NCBI GenBank assembly: GCA_913063165.1 | Contig: CAJXZL010000012.1 | Location: 1 to 48,635, forward strand | From: an uncultured Saccharospirillaceae bacterium | Lineage (GTDB): Bacteria; Pseudomonadota; Gammaproteobacteria; Pseudomonadales; Natronospirillaceae | Direction of reading: 5' to 3' | Length of the DNA stretch: 48,635 bases | In this document: positions 9,053-17,297 of the stretch, one piece after another | Position numbering within the stretch: the stretch's first letter is position 1 | Layout of the letters: each line of letters starts with the position of its first letter | Made by a program: the position numbers and the translations under genes | Notes under the pieces: model-generated | Seen by the model: only the letters and a program-made list of their open reading frames with translations | The model's database searches: none | What the model was told of the DNA's origin: nothing

Positions 9053-9658
9053 ATGTTTGACCAATTGGTGCTAGCCAGTAACAACCAAAAGAAACTCAAA
9101 GAACTGACAGCCTGTTTGTCACCCCTAGGCATCAGCCTAGTGCCTCAATCGGAATTTCAGGTCGATGATGCCGATGAAACTGGGTTAAGTTTTATCGAAA
9201 ATGCCATATTAAAAGCACGGCATGCTGCATTGGCGACGGGGATGCCAGCCTTAGCTGATGACTCCGGTTTGGAAGTCGATGCCTTGCAAGGTGCACCGGG
9301 TATCTATTCAGCGCGATACGCTGACGGGCTGGGTGATGCTGCCAATAACGACAAGTTACTCGCCGCCTTATCCGACGTGCCCAGTGAACAGCGCACCGCC
9401 CGCTTTCAATGCGTTATTGCCATCGTACGACATGCCACAGACCCCATGCCGTTGATATTTTCAGGGACCTGGGAAGGCTATATTCGTGAGTCCTTGTCCG
9501 GCACAACTGGGTTCGGTTATGACCCCCTGTTCCAACCGGTCGGCTTTAGCCTAACGTCAGCCGAAATGGCACCCGAAGAAAAGAATGCACTATCCCATCG
9601 CGGCAGGGCCGTAGCTGGGTTAACCACCTATTTCAACCACATTCAATCCGTTTCCTAG
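9053..9658 (+). CDS. rdgB: XTP/dITP pyrophosphatase RdgB
   Basis: This 201-residue Ham1-family enzyme hydrolyses non-canonical purine triphosphates (dITP, XTP, ITP) to monophosphates and protects DNA and RNA from misincorporation. Visible hallmarks are the nucleotide-binding start [35 protein letters not shown] with catalytic acidic residues, FGYDPLF and SHRGRA near the C-terminus. The length is normal. In Pseudomonas the following gene is hemW; here it is upp, 12 bp downstream. Confidence 0.96.
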   Translation: MFDQLVLASNNQKKLKELTACLSPLGISLVPQSEFQVDDADETGLSFIENAILKARHAALATGMPALADDSGLEVDALQGAPGIYSARYADGLGDAANNDKLLAALSDVPSEQRTARFQCVIAIVRHATDPMPLIFSGTWEGYIRESLSGTTGFGYDPLFQPVGFSLTSAEMAPEEKNALSHRGRAVAGLTTYFNHIQSVS

Positions 9659-9670
9659 TAGAGGTTCTCC

Positions 9671-10300
9671 ATGGCTTTGTATTCAATCGAACATCCCCTT
9701 ATTCGCCACAAACTTGGCTTAATGCGTGTTGATGGCATCAGTACCAAAGATTTTAGAGAGTTGGCTTCAGAAGTAGCGACGTTACTGACGTATGAAGCGG
9801 GCCGCCAATTAGAAACCGAACAAGTGACCGTCAAAGGTTGGACGGGTGAAGACTTGGTTGTCGATCGCATCAAGGGCAAAAAAATCACCATCGTACCTAT
9901 TCTACGTGCTGGTTTGGGCATGTTGGATGGCGTTTTAAACTTGATCCCGAGTGCAAAAGTGAGTGTCGTTGGCCTGTACCGCGATGAAGAAACGCTTGAA
10001 CCCGTTGCCTATTTTGACAAGGTAATTGAAGACGTCGCTTCTCGTACCGCCATGATCATCGACCCGATGTTAGCAACGGGTGGCACCTTGATTGCTACCA
10101 TCGACTTGCTCAAGCAAAAGGGTTGTAAGCATATTTTTGGTTTGTTCTTGGTCGCCGCGCCAGAAGGTCTAGAAAAAGTGTTTGCTGCACACCCTGATGT
10201 TGATATCTATGTCGCAGCAGTTGACGATCACCTCAATGAGAAAGGCTATATTGTGCCGGGCTTGGGTGACGCGGGCGATAAGATTTTCGGCACCAAATAA
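9671..10300 (+). CDS. upp: Uracil phosphoribosyltransferase
   Basis: This 209-residue enzyme converts uracil and PRPP to UMP in pyrimidine salvage. The PRPP-binding loop reads [12 protein letters not shown] (about residues 133-144), and the uracil-binding C-terminus contains the [11 protein letters not shown] segment. Length matches E. coli Upp (208). The ATG at 9671 follows TAGAGGTTCTCC. It probably ends the long yggS-rdgB transcript or has its own promoter. It fits functionally with udk and the nucleoside transporter further along. Confidence 0.96.
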   Translation: MALYSIEHPLIRHKLGLMRVDGISTKDFRELASEVATLLTYEAGRQLETEQVTVKGWTGEDLVVDRIKGKKITIVPILRAGLGMLDGVLNLIPSAKVSVVGLYRDEETLEPVAYFDKVIEDVASRTAMIIDPMLATGGTLIATIDLLKQKGCKHIFGLFLVAAPEGLEKVFAAHPDVDIYVAAVDDHLNEKGYIVPGLGDAGDKIFGTK

Positions 10301-10330
10301 ACGGGCCAACTACCTAAGTACATCGAACGT

Positions 10331-10356
10331 GGGCTGCAACGACACCGTCGCAGCCC
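10331..10356 (+). terminator. Hairpin after upp
   Basis: GGGCTGC (10331-10337) and GCAGCCC (10350-10356) form a 7-bp GC-rich stem with a 12-base loop. No T run follows, so it may stabilise the upp mRNA end or act weakly as a terminator ahead of the DUF971 gene. Confidence 0.4.
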
Positions 10357-10374
10357 TGACTTCTTGAGGACGTT

Positions 10375-10752
10375 ATGACAGCTGCTCCCACGACCATTAA
10401 GTTTCATAAGCACAGCCAGCGACTCACCTTGGTGATCGAAGGCCATGAATCGACACTGTCGGCAGAATTTTTAAGGGTGCATTCGCCCTCTGCTGAAGTG
10501 CGCGGACACGGTGATTCCGATGGTGTGTTGCAAGTCGGTAAGAAAGACGTGCGTATTAAGAATATGGAATACGTGGGTAATTACGCGTTAAAGATTACTT
10601 ACAGTGATGGCCATGACAGTGGCTTATATCATTGGCAGTATTTGGACTTCCTAGGAAAGAACCAAGAAGCGTTGTGGCAGGAATATCTTGAAAAATTAGA
10701 AGCTGCAGGCGCCAAACGCACCGCAGCTTTTATTGAATTGAAATCGGTTTAG
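10375..10752 (+). CDS. DUF971 family protein
   Basis: This 125-residue cytoplasmic protein matches the DUF971 domain (related to the N-terminal domain of gamma-butyrobetaine hydroxylase). Typical segments are LTLVIEGHESTLSAEFLRVHSPSAEVRGHG, here seen in pieces, then YALKITYSDGHDSGLYHWQYL. In other proteins this domain is associated with metal- or Fe-S-related functions, but no role is established for the stand-alone form. The ATG follows TTGAGGACGTT. It converges on bioA, 17 bp away. Confidence 0.85.
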   Translation: MTAAPTTIKFHKHSQRLTLVIEGHESTLSAEFLRVHSPSAEVRGHGDSDGVLQVGKKDVRIKNMEYVGNYALKITYSDGHDSGLYHWQYLDFLGKNQEALWQEYLEKLEAAGAKRTAAFIELKSV

Positions 10753-10760
10753 TTCACCCC

Positions 10761-10784
10761 ATTGCAACCTTAACGGGTTGCAAT
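10761..10784. terminator. Convergent hairpin between DUF971 and bioA
   Basis: ATTGCAACC and GGTTGCAAT are perfect 9-bp arms around a 6-base loop. The hairpin overlaps the last codons of bioA and lies just after the DUF971 stop, so it can serve both strands. No U tract is present, which lowers confidence in classical termination. Confidence 0.45.
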
Positions 10785-12107
10785 ATCAATGCCCTCGGTC
10801 GCTACTGTCGCTAAGAAATCAATTTCATCCGGCGTAATCACGTACGGCGGCATCATGTACACCACATTGCCCAATGGCCTTAACAAGGCACCACGAGACA
10901 GCGCATGTTGATAGACCCGCATGCCGCGACGTTGCTTCCAGTCATAAGCAGTTTTACGGGCTTTGTCTTGTACCATTTCAATGGCCAACACCATGCCTGT
11001 TTGTCTTACTTCTGCGACATGCGCATGGTCACTCAAGTGGGCAGTGGCGCGTTTCATGTGGGCAGCCAGCATGCGGTTGTTTTCAATCACCGGCTCTGAC
11101 TGAAAAATTGAAATGGTTGCCAACGCTGCTGCGCAGGCTAACGGGTTACCGGTATAGCTGTGACTATGCAAAAAGCCTTTGAGTGTGTCGTAGTCATGAT
11201 AAAAAGCTTCATAGACCTTTTCGGTAGTCAGCACGGCACACATCGGCAAAAAGCCACCGGTTAATGCTTTTGACAGACACATGAAGTCCGGTGTGATCTG
11301 CGCTTGCTCGCAAGCAAACAGGGTACCTGTGCGACCAAAACCAACTGCAATTTCATCTGCGATCAAATGGACATCATAGGCATCACAGGCTTCACGGAGT
11401 TTGGTGATGTAAATGGGGTGGTACATGCGCATACCACCGGCACATTGAATCAATGGCTCAATAATAACAGCGCAGATCTCTTCGTGGCGCTCAGCCAATA
11501 GGGCTTCCATCGCTTCAAATTGTTTCAGACTATGGGCTTCCCAATCATCCTGTAGAAAGCAATCAGGCGAAGGTGCTGTGAGCGGCTTTAAAATAATGGG
11601 TTCGAAAATATCTTTGTAGAGTTCAACATCACCGACCGCCAAGGCGCCCAGCGTTTCACCATGATAGGAGTTGGCCAGATTCACAAACCGTTGTTTCTTT
11701 GGTTTCCCTGCGTTTTTCCAATATTGAAAACTCATCTTTAACGCCACTTCAATGCCCGCAGAGCCATTGTCAGCGTAAAATGCACGGGTTAAACCCTCAG
11801 GCGTGATTTCCACCAGCTTTTCAGATAATTCAATGATGGGTTCATGACTAAAGCCCGCCAATATCACGTGCTCAAGTGTATCGACCTGCTGCTTGATGGC
11901 ATTTGAAATAATGGGATTGGAGTGGCCAAAGGCATTGACCCACCACGAACTCACTGCATCCAAATAGCGGTTGCCATCGAAGTCTTCTAGCCAGACGCCT
12001 TTGCCGGACTTAATAGGAATGACGGGCAGTTGTTCGTGGTCTTTCATTTGCGTACAGGGATGCCACAATACAGAAAGATCTCGTTGCATGAGTTGGCGGT
12101 TATTCAT
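10770..12107 (-). CDS. bioA: Adenosylmethionine-8-amino-7-oxononanoate aminotransferase
   Basis: This 445-residue PLP-dependent class III aminotransferase makes 7,8-diaminononanoate for biotin, with SAM as amino donor. Key features are LWHPCTQMK near the N-terminus (typical of BioA), SSWWVNAFGH, NSYHGETLGA, the DEIAVGFGRTG cofactor region and the PLP lysine Lys280 in LSKALTGG. Length is usual. The other biotin genes are not in the window. It stands alone on the minus strand, downstream of the metF group, and the use of SAM gives a loose link to the methyl-cycle genes next to it. Confidence 0.95.
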   Translation of the reverse strand: MNNRQLMQRDLSVLWHPCTQMKDHEQLPVIPIKSGKGVWLEDFDGNRYLDAVSSWWVNAFGHSNPIISNAIKQQVDTLEHVILAGFSHEPIIELSEKLVEITPEGLTRAFYADNGSAGIEVALKMSFQYWKNAGKPKKQRFVNLANSYHGETLGALAVGDVELYKDIFEPIILKPLTAPSPDCFLQDDWEAHSLKQFEAMEALLAERHEEICAVIIEPLIQCAGGMRMYHPIYITKLREACDAYDVHLIADEIAVGFGRTGTLFACEQAQITPDFMCLSKALTGGFLPMCAVLTTEKVYEAFYHDYDTLKGFLHSHSYTGNPLACAAALATISIFQSEPVIENNRMLAAHMKRATAHLSDHAHVAEVRQTGMVLAIEMVQDKARKTAYDWKQRRGMRVYQHALSRGALLRPLGNVVYMMPPYVITPDEIDFLATVATEGIDIATR

Positions 12108-12174
12108 GAAATGTCCCCAAAGATACGGGGCTTAGAACGCAGCGCCGTACCTTACAGTCGAGTAGGTAAGATAG

Positions 12175-12528
12175 CTACACACCAAAGCAGACATCCATTG
12201 GCGTGGCTAAAATGGGTTCTGCTTCTTTCCAACCTTCTAATAAGCAGATGCCATAAAGGCTACCATAATGGCGGGCATTTTCCTCAGAATCCGCAAATTG
12301 TTGCGGAAAAGTGTCTTTCAGACGGGTAGCACACTGCACATTGGGAGTAACCAAGGCCTCACGGCATTGTTCTGCCGTGACGTCGAGGCACTGCAGTAAC
12401 GGCACATTGGAGCACAGGGTGTCAGGGCCGTTGTCCTTCATAAATTGCAAAAACAGGCTCTGCGGAATGTCGGCGGAATACGCTTGGGTTGAAAAGCACA
12501 GTACGATCAAGGCTATCCACCGATTCAT
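12175..12528 (-). CDS. Small secreted six-cysteine protein, unknown function
   Basis: The 117-residue product has a clear signal peptide (MNRWIALIVLCFSTQAYSA, cleaved near residue 19). The mature part has six Cys (LCSNV, LQCLDV, EQCREA, VQCATR, GICLLEG, DVCFGV), an even number that suggests three disulfides in the periplasm. I do not recognise the family. The ATG at 12528 was chosen because AGGAG lies 8 bp upstream (12536-12540) and the signal peptide starts there; a longer frame to 12561 lies inside metF. Only one base separates the metF stop from this start, so translation is probably coupled to metF. Confidence 0.75.
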   Translation of the reverse strand: MNRWIALIVLCFSTQAYSADIPQSLFLQFMKDNGPDTLCSNVPLLQCLDVTAEQCREALVTPNVQCATRLKDTFPQQFADSEENARHYGSLYGICLLEGWKEAEPILATPMDVCFGV

Positions 12529-12529
12529 C

Positions 12530-13363
12530 TTATAGCTCCTTAACAATATTGAGGCTGGCATTGCTTTGGTTCATGGTATAAAAATGCAGATTGGATACAC
12601 CCTCAGACACCAGGCGTTGGCACATGGCAGTGACGACTTCGTGGCCAAACGCCTTGACGCTAGCACTGTCATCTCGAAAGCCTTCCATTTTCTTTTGAAT
12701 CCAACGGGGGATCTCTGCGCCACAGTTGTCACTAAAGCGTAGCAGGTTGCTGAAATTCAGAATCGGCATGATGCCTGGGGTGATCGGAACATCACAGCCA
12801 GCAGCAGCGACGCGGTCTCTGAAATACAGGAAGGCATCGGCATTATAAAAATATTGGGTAATCGCGCCTGAGGCGCCCGCAGATACCTTTGATACAAAAT
12901 GCTGCAGGTCGCTGTCCATATCGCGAGCCTGAGGATGCATTTCAGGATAGGCAGCCACTTCAATATGAAACCGTTGTGGGAAATGTTTCTGAACGAACAC
13001 CACCAGATCTTCTGCATAGGCAAATTGCCCTGAGCGACCACCCATGCCTGATGGCATGTCACCACGCAAGGCTACCAAACGATCAATGCCGTGGTCGGCA
13101 TAGGATTCTAATAATTGCAGCACCTTGTCACCGGTTGATCCGATGCAGCTAATGTGGGGCGCGGTAGAAATGCCTTTTGCATGTAACGACAGTACGGTTT
13201 TAATGGTGTCTTCTTGGGTTGAGCCGCCGGCGCCGTAGGTCACCGAAAAGAATTCTGGATTCACTGCCGACAAGGATTCATGTACGGTCTGTAATTTATC
13301 CCAACCTTCCTCTGACTTGGGAGGAAAAAACTCAAAACTAATACCGGGTTTGGATGCCGTCAT
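12530..13363 (-). CDS. metF: 5,10-methylenetetrahydrofolate reductase
   Basis: This 277-residue FAD enzyme reduces methylene-THF to methyl-THF, the methyl donor for homocysteine methylation. The barrel starts with ISFEFFPPKSEEG, and ALRGDMPSG, ITQYFYNAD and NLHFYTMNQ match the family substrate and FAD regions. Length is like bacterial MetF without the regulatory domain. It lies 91 bp after ahcY on the same strand, separated by a perfect palindrome, and is followed at once by the secreted Cys-rich gene. A TACAAT -10-like element lies at 13397-13402 on the minus strand. Confidence 0.96.
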   Translation of the reverse strand: MTASKPGISFEFFPPKSEEGWDKLQTVHESLSAVNPEFFSVTYGAGGSTQEDTIKTVLSLHAKGISTAPHISCIGSTGDKVLQLLESYADHGIDRLVALRGDMPSGMGGRSGQFAYAEDLVVFVQKHFPQRFHIEVAAYPEMHPQARDMDSDLQHFVSKVSAGASGAITQYFYNADAFLYFRDRVAAAGCDVPITPGIMPILNFSNLLRFSDNCGAEIPRWIQKKMEGFRDDSASVKAFGHEVVTAMCQRLVSEGVSNLHFYTMNQSNASLNIVKEL

Positions 13364-13412
13364 GGGATGCTCTCAATGTTGGGTTGTGACTTTATTATTG
13401 TATGGGATACCG

Positions 13413-13446
13413 ACAAACGCTACCACCCTAGGGTGGTAGCGTTTGT
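13413..13446. repeat. 34-bp perfect palindrome between ahcY and metF
   Basis: The arms ACAAACGCTACCACCCT and its exact complement meet with no spacer, giving 17 matched bases per arm. As RNA it would form a stem of about 15 bp with a tight loop. It sits 9 bp after the ahcY stop, so it is probably the ahcY transcription terminator or a 3'-end stabiliser, although no U tract follows on the minus strand. It also covers the place where a -35 element for metF would lie. Confidence 0.8.
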
Positions 13447-13454
13447 GTTACTGC

Positions 13455-14819
13455 TTAGTACTTGTACTCTTCTGGCTTAAATGGGCCTGCTTTGTTAACG
13501 CCAATATAGGCCGCCTGCTTATCGGTTAGCTGGGTGAGCACGCCACCGAAGCCTTTCACCATTTCTGCAGCCACTTCTTCGTCCAGTTTCTTAGGCAGTA
13601 CTTTGACGTAGATAGCCGCTGCTTGCTCTGCTTTTGGTAGGTCGGCGAACTTGCGTTCCCACAGATACATTTGTGCCAATACTTGGTTGGCGAACGAACC
13701 GTCCATGATGCGGCTAGGGTGGCCCGTTGCATTACCCAAGTTAACCAAACGGCCTTCGCTCAACAGGAGGATCGAATCGCCGTCAGCCTCACTGCGGTAA
13801 ATCTGGTGTACCTGAGGCTTCACCTCATCCCAACGCCAGTTTTTACGCATGAATGCTGTGTCGATTTCATTGTCGAAATGGCCAATGTTACAGACCACCG
13901 CACCTGATTTAACCGCAGCGAGCATGTGCTGGTCGCACACATTGGTGTTGCCCGTGGTGGTGACAATGAGATCGGTATTTTGCAGCAATGCGGTATCAAT
14001 ATTGGCCGCAGTGCCATCATTAACACCGTTGATATAGGGCGATACAACCTCATAGCCGTCCATGCAGGCTTGCATTGCGCAGATGGGGTCAATTTCAGAG
14101 ACCTTTACGATCATGTTTTCCTGACGCAGTGATGCGGCGGAACCCTTACCCACGTCACCATAACCAATCACCAACGCTTTTTTACCAGCCAACAGGTGGT
14201 CTGTTCCGCGCTTTATGGCGTCATTCAATGAATGTCTGCAGCCATACTTGTTGTCGTTTTTAGACTTGGTCACCGCGTCGTTAACATTGATGGCCGGCAC
14301 TTTAAGAGAGCCCTCTGCCATCATGTCGAGTAAGCGGTGAACACCCGTGGTGGTTTCTTCAGAAATACCGTGGCAGTTGGCCAAGATTTCTGGGTATTTG
14401 CTGTGCAGCATTTCGGTCAGGTCACCGCCATCGTCCAAAATCATGTTCGCACCCCAGTCGGCGCCGTCTTTGACAATGGTTTGCTCGATGCACCACAGAA
14501 ACTCTTCCTCTGTTTCGCCTTTCCATGCAAAAACAGGCGTGCCAGCATCGGCTATAGCAGCGGCGGCATGGTCTTGGGTTGAAAAGATATTACAAGATGA
14601 CCAACGCACTTCAGCGCCCAAGGCAATCAGCGTTTCAATCAATACCGCTGTTTGAATGGTCATGTGGATACAGCCCATGATCTTGGCATCTTTCAATGGC
14701 TGATCGGCTAGGTACTTGGTTCTCAAAGCCATCAAAGCTGGCATTTCGGTTTCAGCGATTTCTATTTCTTTGCGGCCCCATGCGGCTAAGCCAAGGTCAG
14801 CTACTTTAAAATCTGTCAT
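13455..14819 (-). CDS. ahcY: Adenosylhomocysteinase
   Basis: This 454-residue NAD-dependent hydrolase splits S-adenosylhomocysteine into adenosine and homocysteine, removing the product inhibitor of methyltransferases. Visible features are [31 protein letters not shown], the [19 protein letters not shown] active-site segment, the NAD loop [12 protein letters not shown] and the C-terminal [10 protein letters not shown] chose the ATG at 14819, preceded by GGAGACAAC; the frame is open to 14900 but that extension overlaps the end of metK. It is 55 bp after metK in the same operon. No room exists for an SAH riboswitch before it. Confidence 0.97.
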   Translation of the reverse strand: MTDFKVADLGLAAWGRKEIEIAETEMPALMALRTKYLADQPLKDAKIMGCIHMTIQTAVLIETLIALGAEVRWSSCNIFSTQDHAAAAIADAGTPVFAWKGETEEEFLWCIEQTIVKDGADWGANMILDDGGDLTEMLHSKYPEILANCHGISEETTTGVHRLLDMMAEGSLKVPAINVNDAVTKSKNDNKYGCRHSLNDAIKRGTDHLLAGKKALVIGYGDVGKGSAASLRQENMIVKVSEIDPICAMQACMDGYEVVSPYINGVNDGTAANIDTALLQNTDLIVTTTGNTNVCDQHMLAAVKSGAVVCNIGHFDNEIDTAFMRKNWRWDEVKPQVHQIYRSEADGDSILLLSEGRLVNLGNATGHPSRIMDGSFANQVLAQMYLWERKFADLPKAEQAAAIYVKVLPKKLDEEVAAEMVKGFGGVLTQLTDKQAAYIGVNKAGPFKPEEYKY

Positions 14820-14871
14820 TGTTGTCTCCAAACACTGTGTGTTGATAATTAATTTGTTGGGCAACGCTGGC

Positions 14872-16032
14872 TTATAAACCAGCGGCGCTGCGTAATGCAT
14901 CTACCTTATCGGTGCGTTCCCAGGTGAAGTCAGGCAATTCACGACCAAAGTGACCGTAAGCAGCTGTTTGTCTATAGATTGGTCGCTTCAAGTCGAGCAT
15001 CTCGATGATGCCACGTGGGCGTAGGTCGAAAATTTCTGACACCAAACGGGCGATTTCGGATTCTGGAATCCTGTGGGTGCCAAACGTATTGATCGCAATT
15101 GAAGTGGGCTTCGCCACGCCAATAGCATAAGAAATCTGGATCTCACAGCGCTGTGCCAGTCCCGCTGCTACGATGTTTTTAGCCACGTAACGGCCTGCAT
15201 AGGCAGCAGAGCGGTCGACTTTCGACGGATCTTTTCCTGAGAAAGCGCCGCCGCCATGTCTGGCCATACCGCCGTAGGTATCCACGATAATCTTGCGACC
15301 TGTAAGGCCGCAATCACCGACAGGTCCACCAATAATAAATTGGCCGGTAGGGTTGATGTGATATTGCGTGCCCTCGTGTAGCCACTCGCTCGGCAGTACT
15401 GGCTTGATAATGTGTTCCAGTACATCGCGCTGAAGTTCAGCCAGACCAATGTCGGCATGGTGTTGGGTAGACAAAACCACGGCGTCTACTGCAACTGGAA
15501 GGCCATTTTCATAACGCAGGGTTACCTGTGACTTGGCATCTGGACGCAACCAGTCTAGGGTGCCATTTTTACGTAACTCAGCCTGTTTCTCGACCAAGCG
15601 GTGCGAATAGTAAATCGGGGCAGGCATTAATACATCGGTTTCGGTGGTGGCATAACCAAACATCAATCCTTGGTCGCCAGCGCCCATGTCTTTGTTAGCG
15701 CCTTCATCAACACCCTGTGCAATATCATTCGATTGCTTGCCAATGGCATTCAACACCGCACAGCTGGCGCCATCAAAGCCGACATCGGAACTGTTGTAGC
15801 CGATATCCAAAATAACCTGTCGAACGATATCTTCCAAATCAACGTAGGTTTTGGTGCGGACTTCACCCGCTATAATCGCCATGCCAGTCTTAACCATGGT
15901 TTCAACGGCGACACGAGAATCTGGGTCGTCTTTAATAATCGCATCCAACACGGCGTCAGATATTTGGTCTGCCATTTTATCCGGATGGCCTTCAGATACA
16001 GATTCTGACGTAAATAATTGGTATTCGCTCAT
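14872..16032 (-). CDS. metK: S-adenosylmethionine synthetase
   Basis: This 386-residue enzyme makes SAM from methionine and ATP. Hallmarks are [17 protein letters not shown] at the N-terminus, [12 protein letters not shown] and [16 protein letters not shown] (phosphate-binding P-loop region). Length matches the family. The ATG at 16032 is preceded by GAGGACATT; an upstream GTG at 16047 is less likely. It is 21 bp downstream of the ArsR-methyltransferase regulator, with which it forms an operon also containing ahcY. Confidence 0.97.
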   Translation of the reverse strand: MSEYQLFTSESVSEGHPDKMADQISDAVLDAIIKDDPDSRVAVETMVKTGMAIIAGEVRTKTYVDLEDIVRQVILDIGYNSSDVGFDGASCAVLNAIGKQSNDIAQGVDEGANKDMGAGDQGLMFGYATTETDVLMPAPIYYSHRLVEKQAELRKNGTLDWLRPDAKSQVTLRYENGLPVAVDAVVLSTQHHADIGLAELQRDVLEHIIKPVLPSEWLHEGTQYHINPTGQFIIGGPVGDCGLTGRKIIVDTYGGMARHGGGAFSGKDPSKVDRSAAYAGRYVAKNIVAAGLAQRCEIQISYAIGVAKPTSIAINTFGTHRIPESEIARLVSEIFDLRPRGIIEMLDLKRPIYRQTAAYGHFGRELPDFTWERTDKVDALRSAAGL

Positions 16033-16053
16033 CAATAATGTCCTCACAGGCGT

Positions 16054-17001
16054 TTAGAGTTTAGAGAAAATTTGGCACTGAATTTGAAAGCCATTTCTCA
16101 ACCCAACATAGGTAGTTTGAATCGGTTCTAGGCCGCTTTGGGCAGCCCATTGTTGTAATTCTTTGGGATCAAAGCCCAACCAGAGATCACCACAACTGTT
16201 GCGTGCCCAGTCCTGGTCGTGGCGACACAAATCGGTCACCAACAACACACCCTTAGGCTTGAGCAGGTTGGCCGCAGCAGCCAACTCTTGAGCGGGCAGT
16301 GCCACATGATGCAATACCATATTAAATACGGCAGCATCGACGGTTTGGTTTAGTCCTTGTAATTGTGACTGGTCACCGTGAATCAGGGTGACGTTGTTAA
16401 GGTTGTGGGTCTGGCAATGTACTTTGGCTTGCTCTAGCATGTCGCGCGATACATCCACCGCGGTGACCTGATCAAAATTGCGTGACAATACCTCGAGAAA
16501 TTCACCGGTACCGGGACCAATCTCAACGGCATGCTGGTGGCCTTGTCCCTTGTTGAGCAACAACGCTGCAGCGACTTCTGCATAGCTATCAAAGCTAGCG
16601 ATCAACTCCTGTTGTTGTTTGAAATCCATCGCGTGCTTGTCAAAAAATTCTTGCGACTGCAATACCCGCTCTTGTTGCACCATCCGCATATTTTCTTCGT
16701 GTTGTGACGTCAACACCTGGCTATCAAGGGTATTGATCAGTGCCGTCACCAAAGTAGGGTAGGGGCCTTCGTAGACCGCCCGGCGGTAATACAGGCTGTT
16801 GCCTTCTCTGCGGCTTTCAATCAAGCCAACGGCGGACAGCAGCTTAAGATGGTGGCTGAGGCTGTTCTGTTTGACACCCAATATATAACTCAGTTCAAGT
16901 GCCCCATAACTGTTGCGGCCCAGTATATGCAACAAATGCAGGCGCACAGGGTCTGCTGTCGCTTTTAAGCATTGGGTTAGGGCGTCGTTTTGGGCAGTCA
17001 T
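16054..17001 (-). CDS. ArsR-family regulator fused to a SAM methyltransferase domain (SahR-like)
   Basis: The 315-residue protein joins an N-terminal winged helix of the ArsR type (about 1-100, with ADPVRLHLLHIL and recognition region LGVKQNSLSHHLKLL) to a C-terminal class I methyltransferase fold (about 155-300, motif I VEIGPGTGEF at 159-168, acidic AVDVS after beta2). No metal-binding CXC motif is seen in the HTH part. It heads the metK-ahcY operon, and a 24-bp palindrome lies in its promoter. ArsR-family SahR regulators respond to S-adenosylhomocysteine and control ahcY, metK and metF in Proteobacteria; the fused domain may be the ligand sensor. I chose ATG 17001; a TTG at 17058 is possible. 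Ribosome binding site is weak for both. Confidence 0.85.
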   Translation of the reverse strand: MTAQNDALTQCLKATADPVRLHLLHILGRNSYGALELSYILGVKQNSLSHHLKLLSAVGLIESRREGNSLYYRRAVYEGPYPTLVTALINTLDSQVLTSQHEENMRMVQQERVLQSQEFFDKHAMDFKQQQELIASFDSYAEVAAALLLNKGQGHQHAVEIGPGTGEFLEVLSRNFDQVTAVDVSRDMLEQAKVHCQTHNLNNVTLIHGDQSQLQGLNQTVDAAVFNMVLHHVALPAQELAAAANLLKPKGVLLVTDLCRHDQDWARNSCGDLWLGFDPKELQQWAAQSGLEPIQTTYVGLRNGFQIQCQIFSKL

Positions 17002-17060
17002 ATTTACAGCATCTGGATTCAATAAGCGTACTTTAGCAGGCAAACAGCGCTTGATCAATT

Positions 17061-17084
17061 CTATATCAAAATATTTTGATATAG
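17061..17084. promoter_or_regulatory. 24-bp palindromic operator candidate
   Basis: Each arm is CTATATCAAAAT and its exact complement, with no spacer. It lies 60 bp before the regulator start codon and directly after a minus-strand TTGACA (17097-17102), that is over the expected -10 region. A bound dimer of the HTH protein would block its own promoter. The site is also within the divergent control region of tkt. Confidence 0.7.
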
Positions 17085-17096
17085 ATATTTAAAATC

Positions 17097-17102
17097 TGTC
17101 AA
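17097..17102 (-). promoter_or_regulatory. -35 element of the regulator-metK-ahcY operon
   Basis: The minus strand reads TTGACA here, a perfect -35 hexamer, with AT-rich sequence and the 24-bp palindrome following in the -10 position. The exact -10 hexamer is not clear by eye (TATCAA-type at 15-16 bp spacing). Confidence 0.45.
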
Positions 17103-17297
17103 CCTATCAGGCCTTTACCCTCTGTGGCCATTAGGTGACAATAGCGGCTCACTGATGAGGTGCTGGTTCAGGCAGCGCTTTTTCGTGCAATCAAAGCGGT
17201 AAAGCAGTTCAAGTAACTGTTGGCTATCATTGACGCCAAAGCATCGATGATGCCGTTTTGGTCACCATTAAATTACTATCCAATTGAGGATTTTAGT

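Noticed and set aside
14820-14871. SAH riboswitch before ahcY
   Set aside because: Only about 50 bases lie between metK and ahcY, with no conserved SAH riboswitch core visible. Control through the ArsR-type protein is the simpler reading.
17002-17058. TTG start at 17058 for the ArsR-methyltransferase gene
   Set aside because: The 19 extra residues are not part of the ArsR fold and would start only two bases from the palindrome. ATG 17001 is preferred, although its ribosome binding site is weak.
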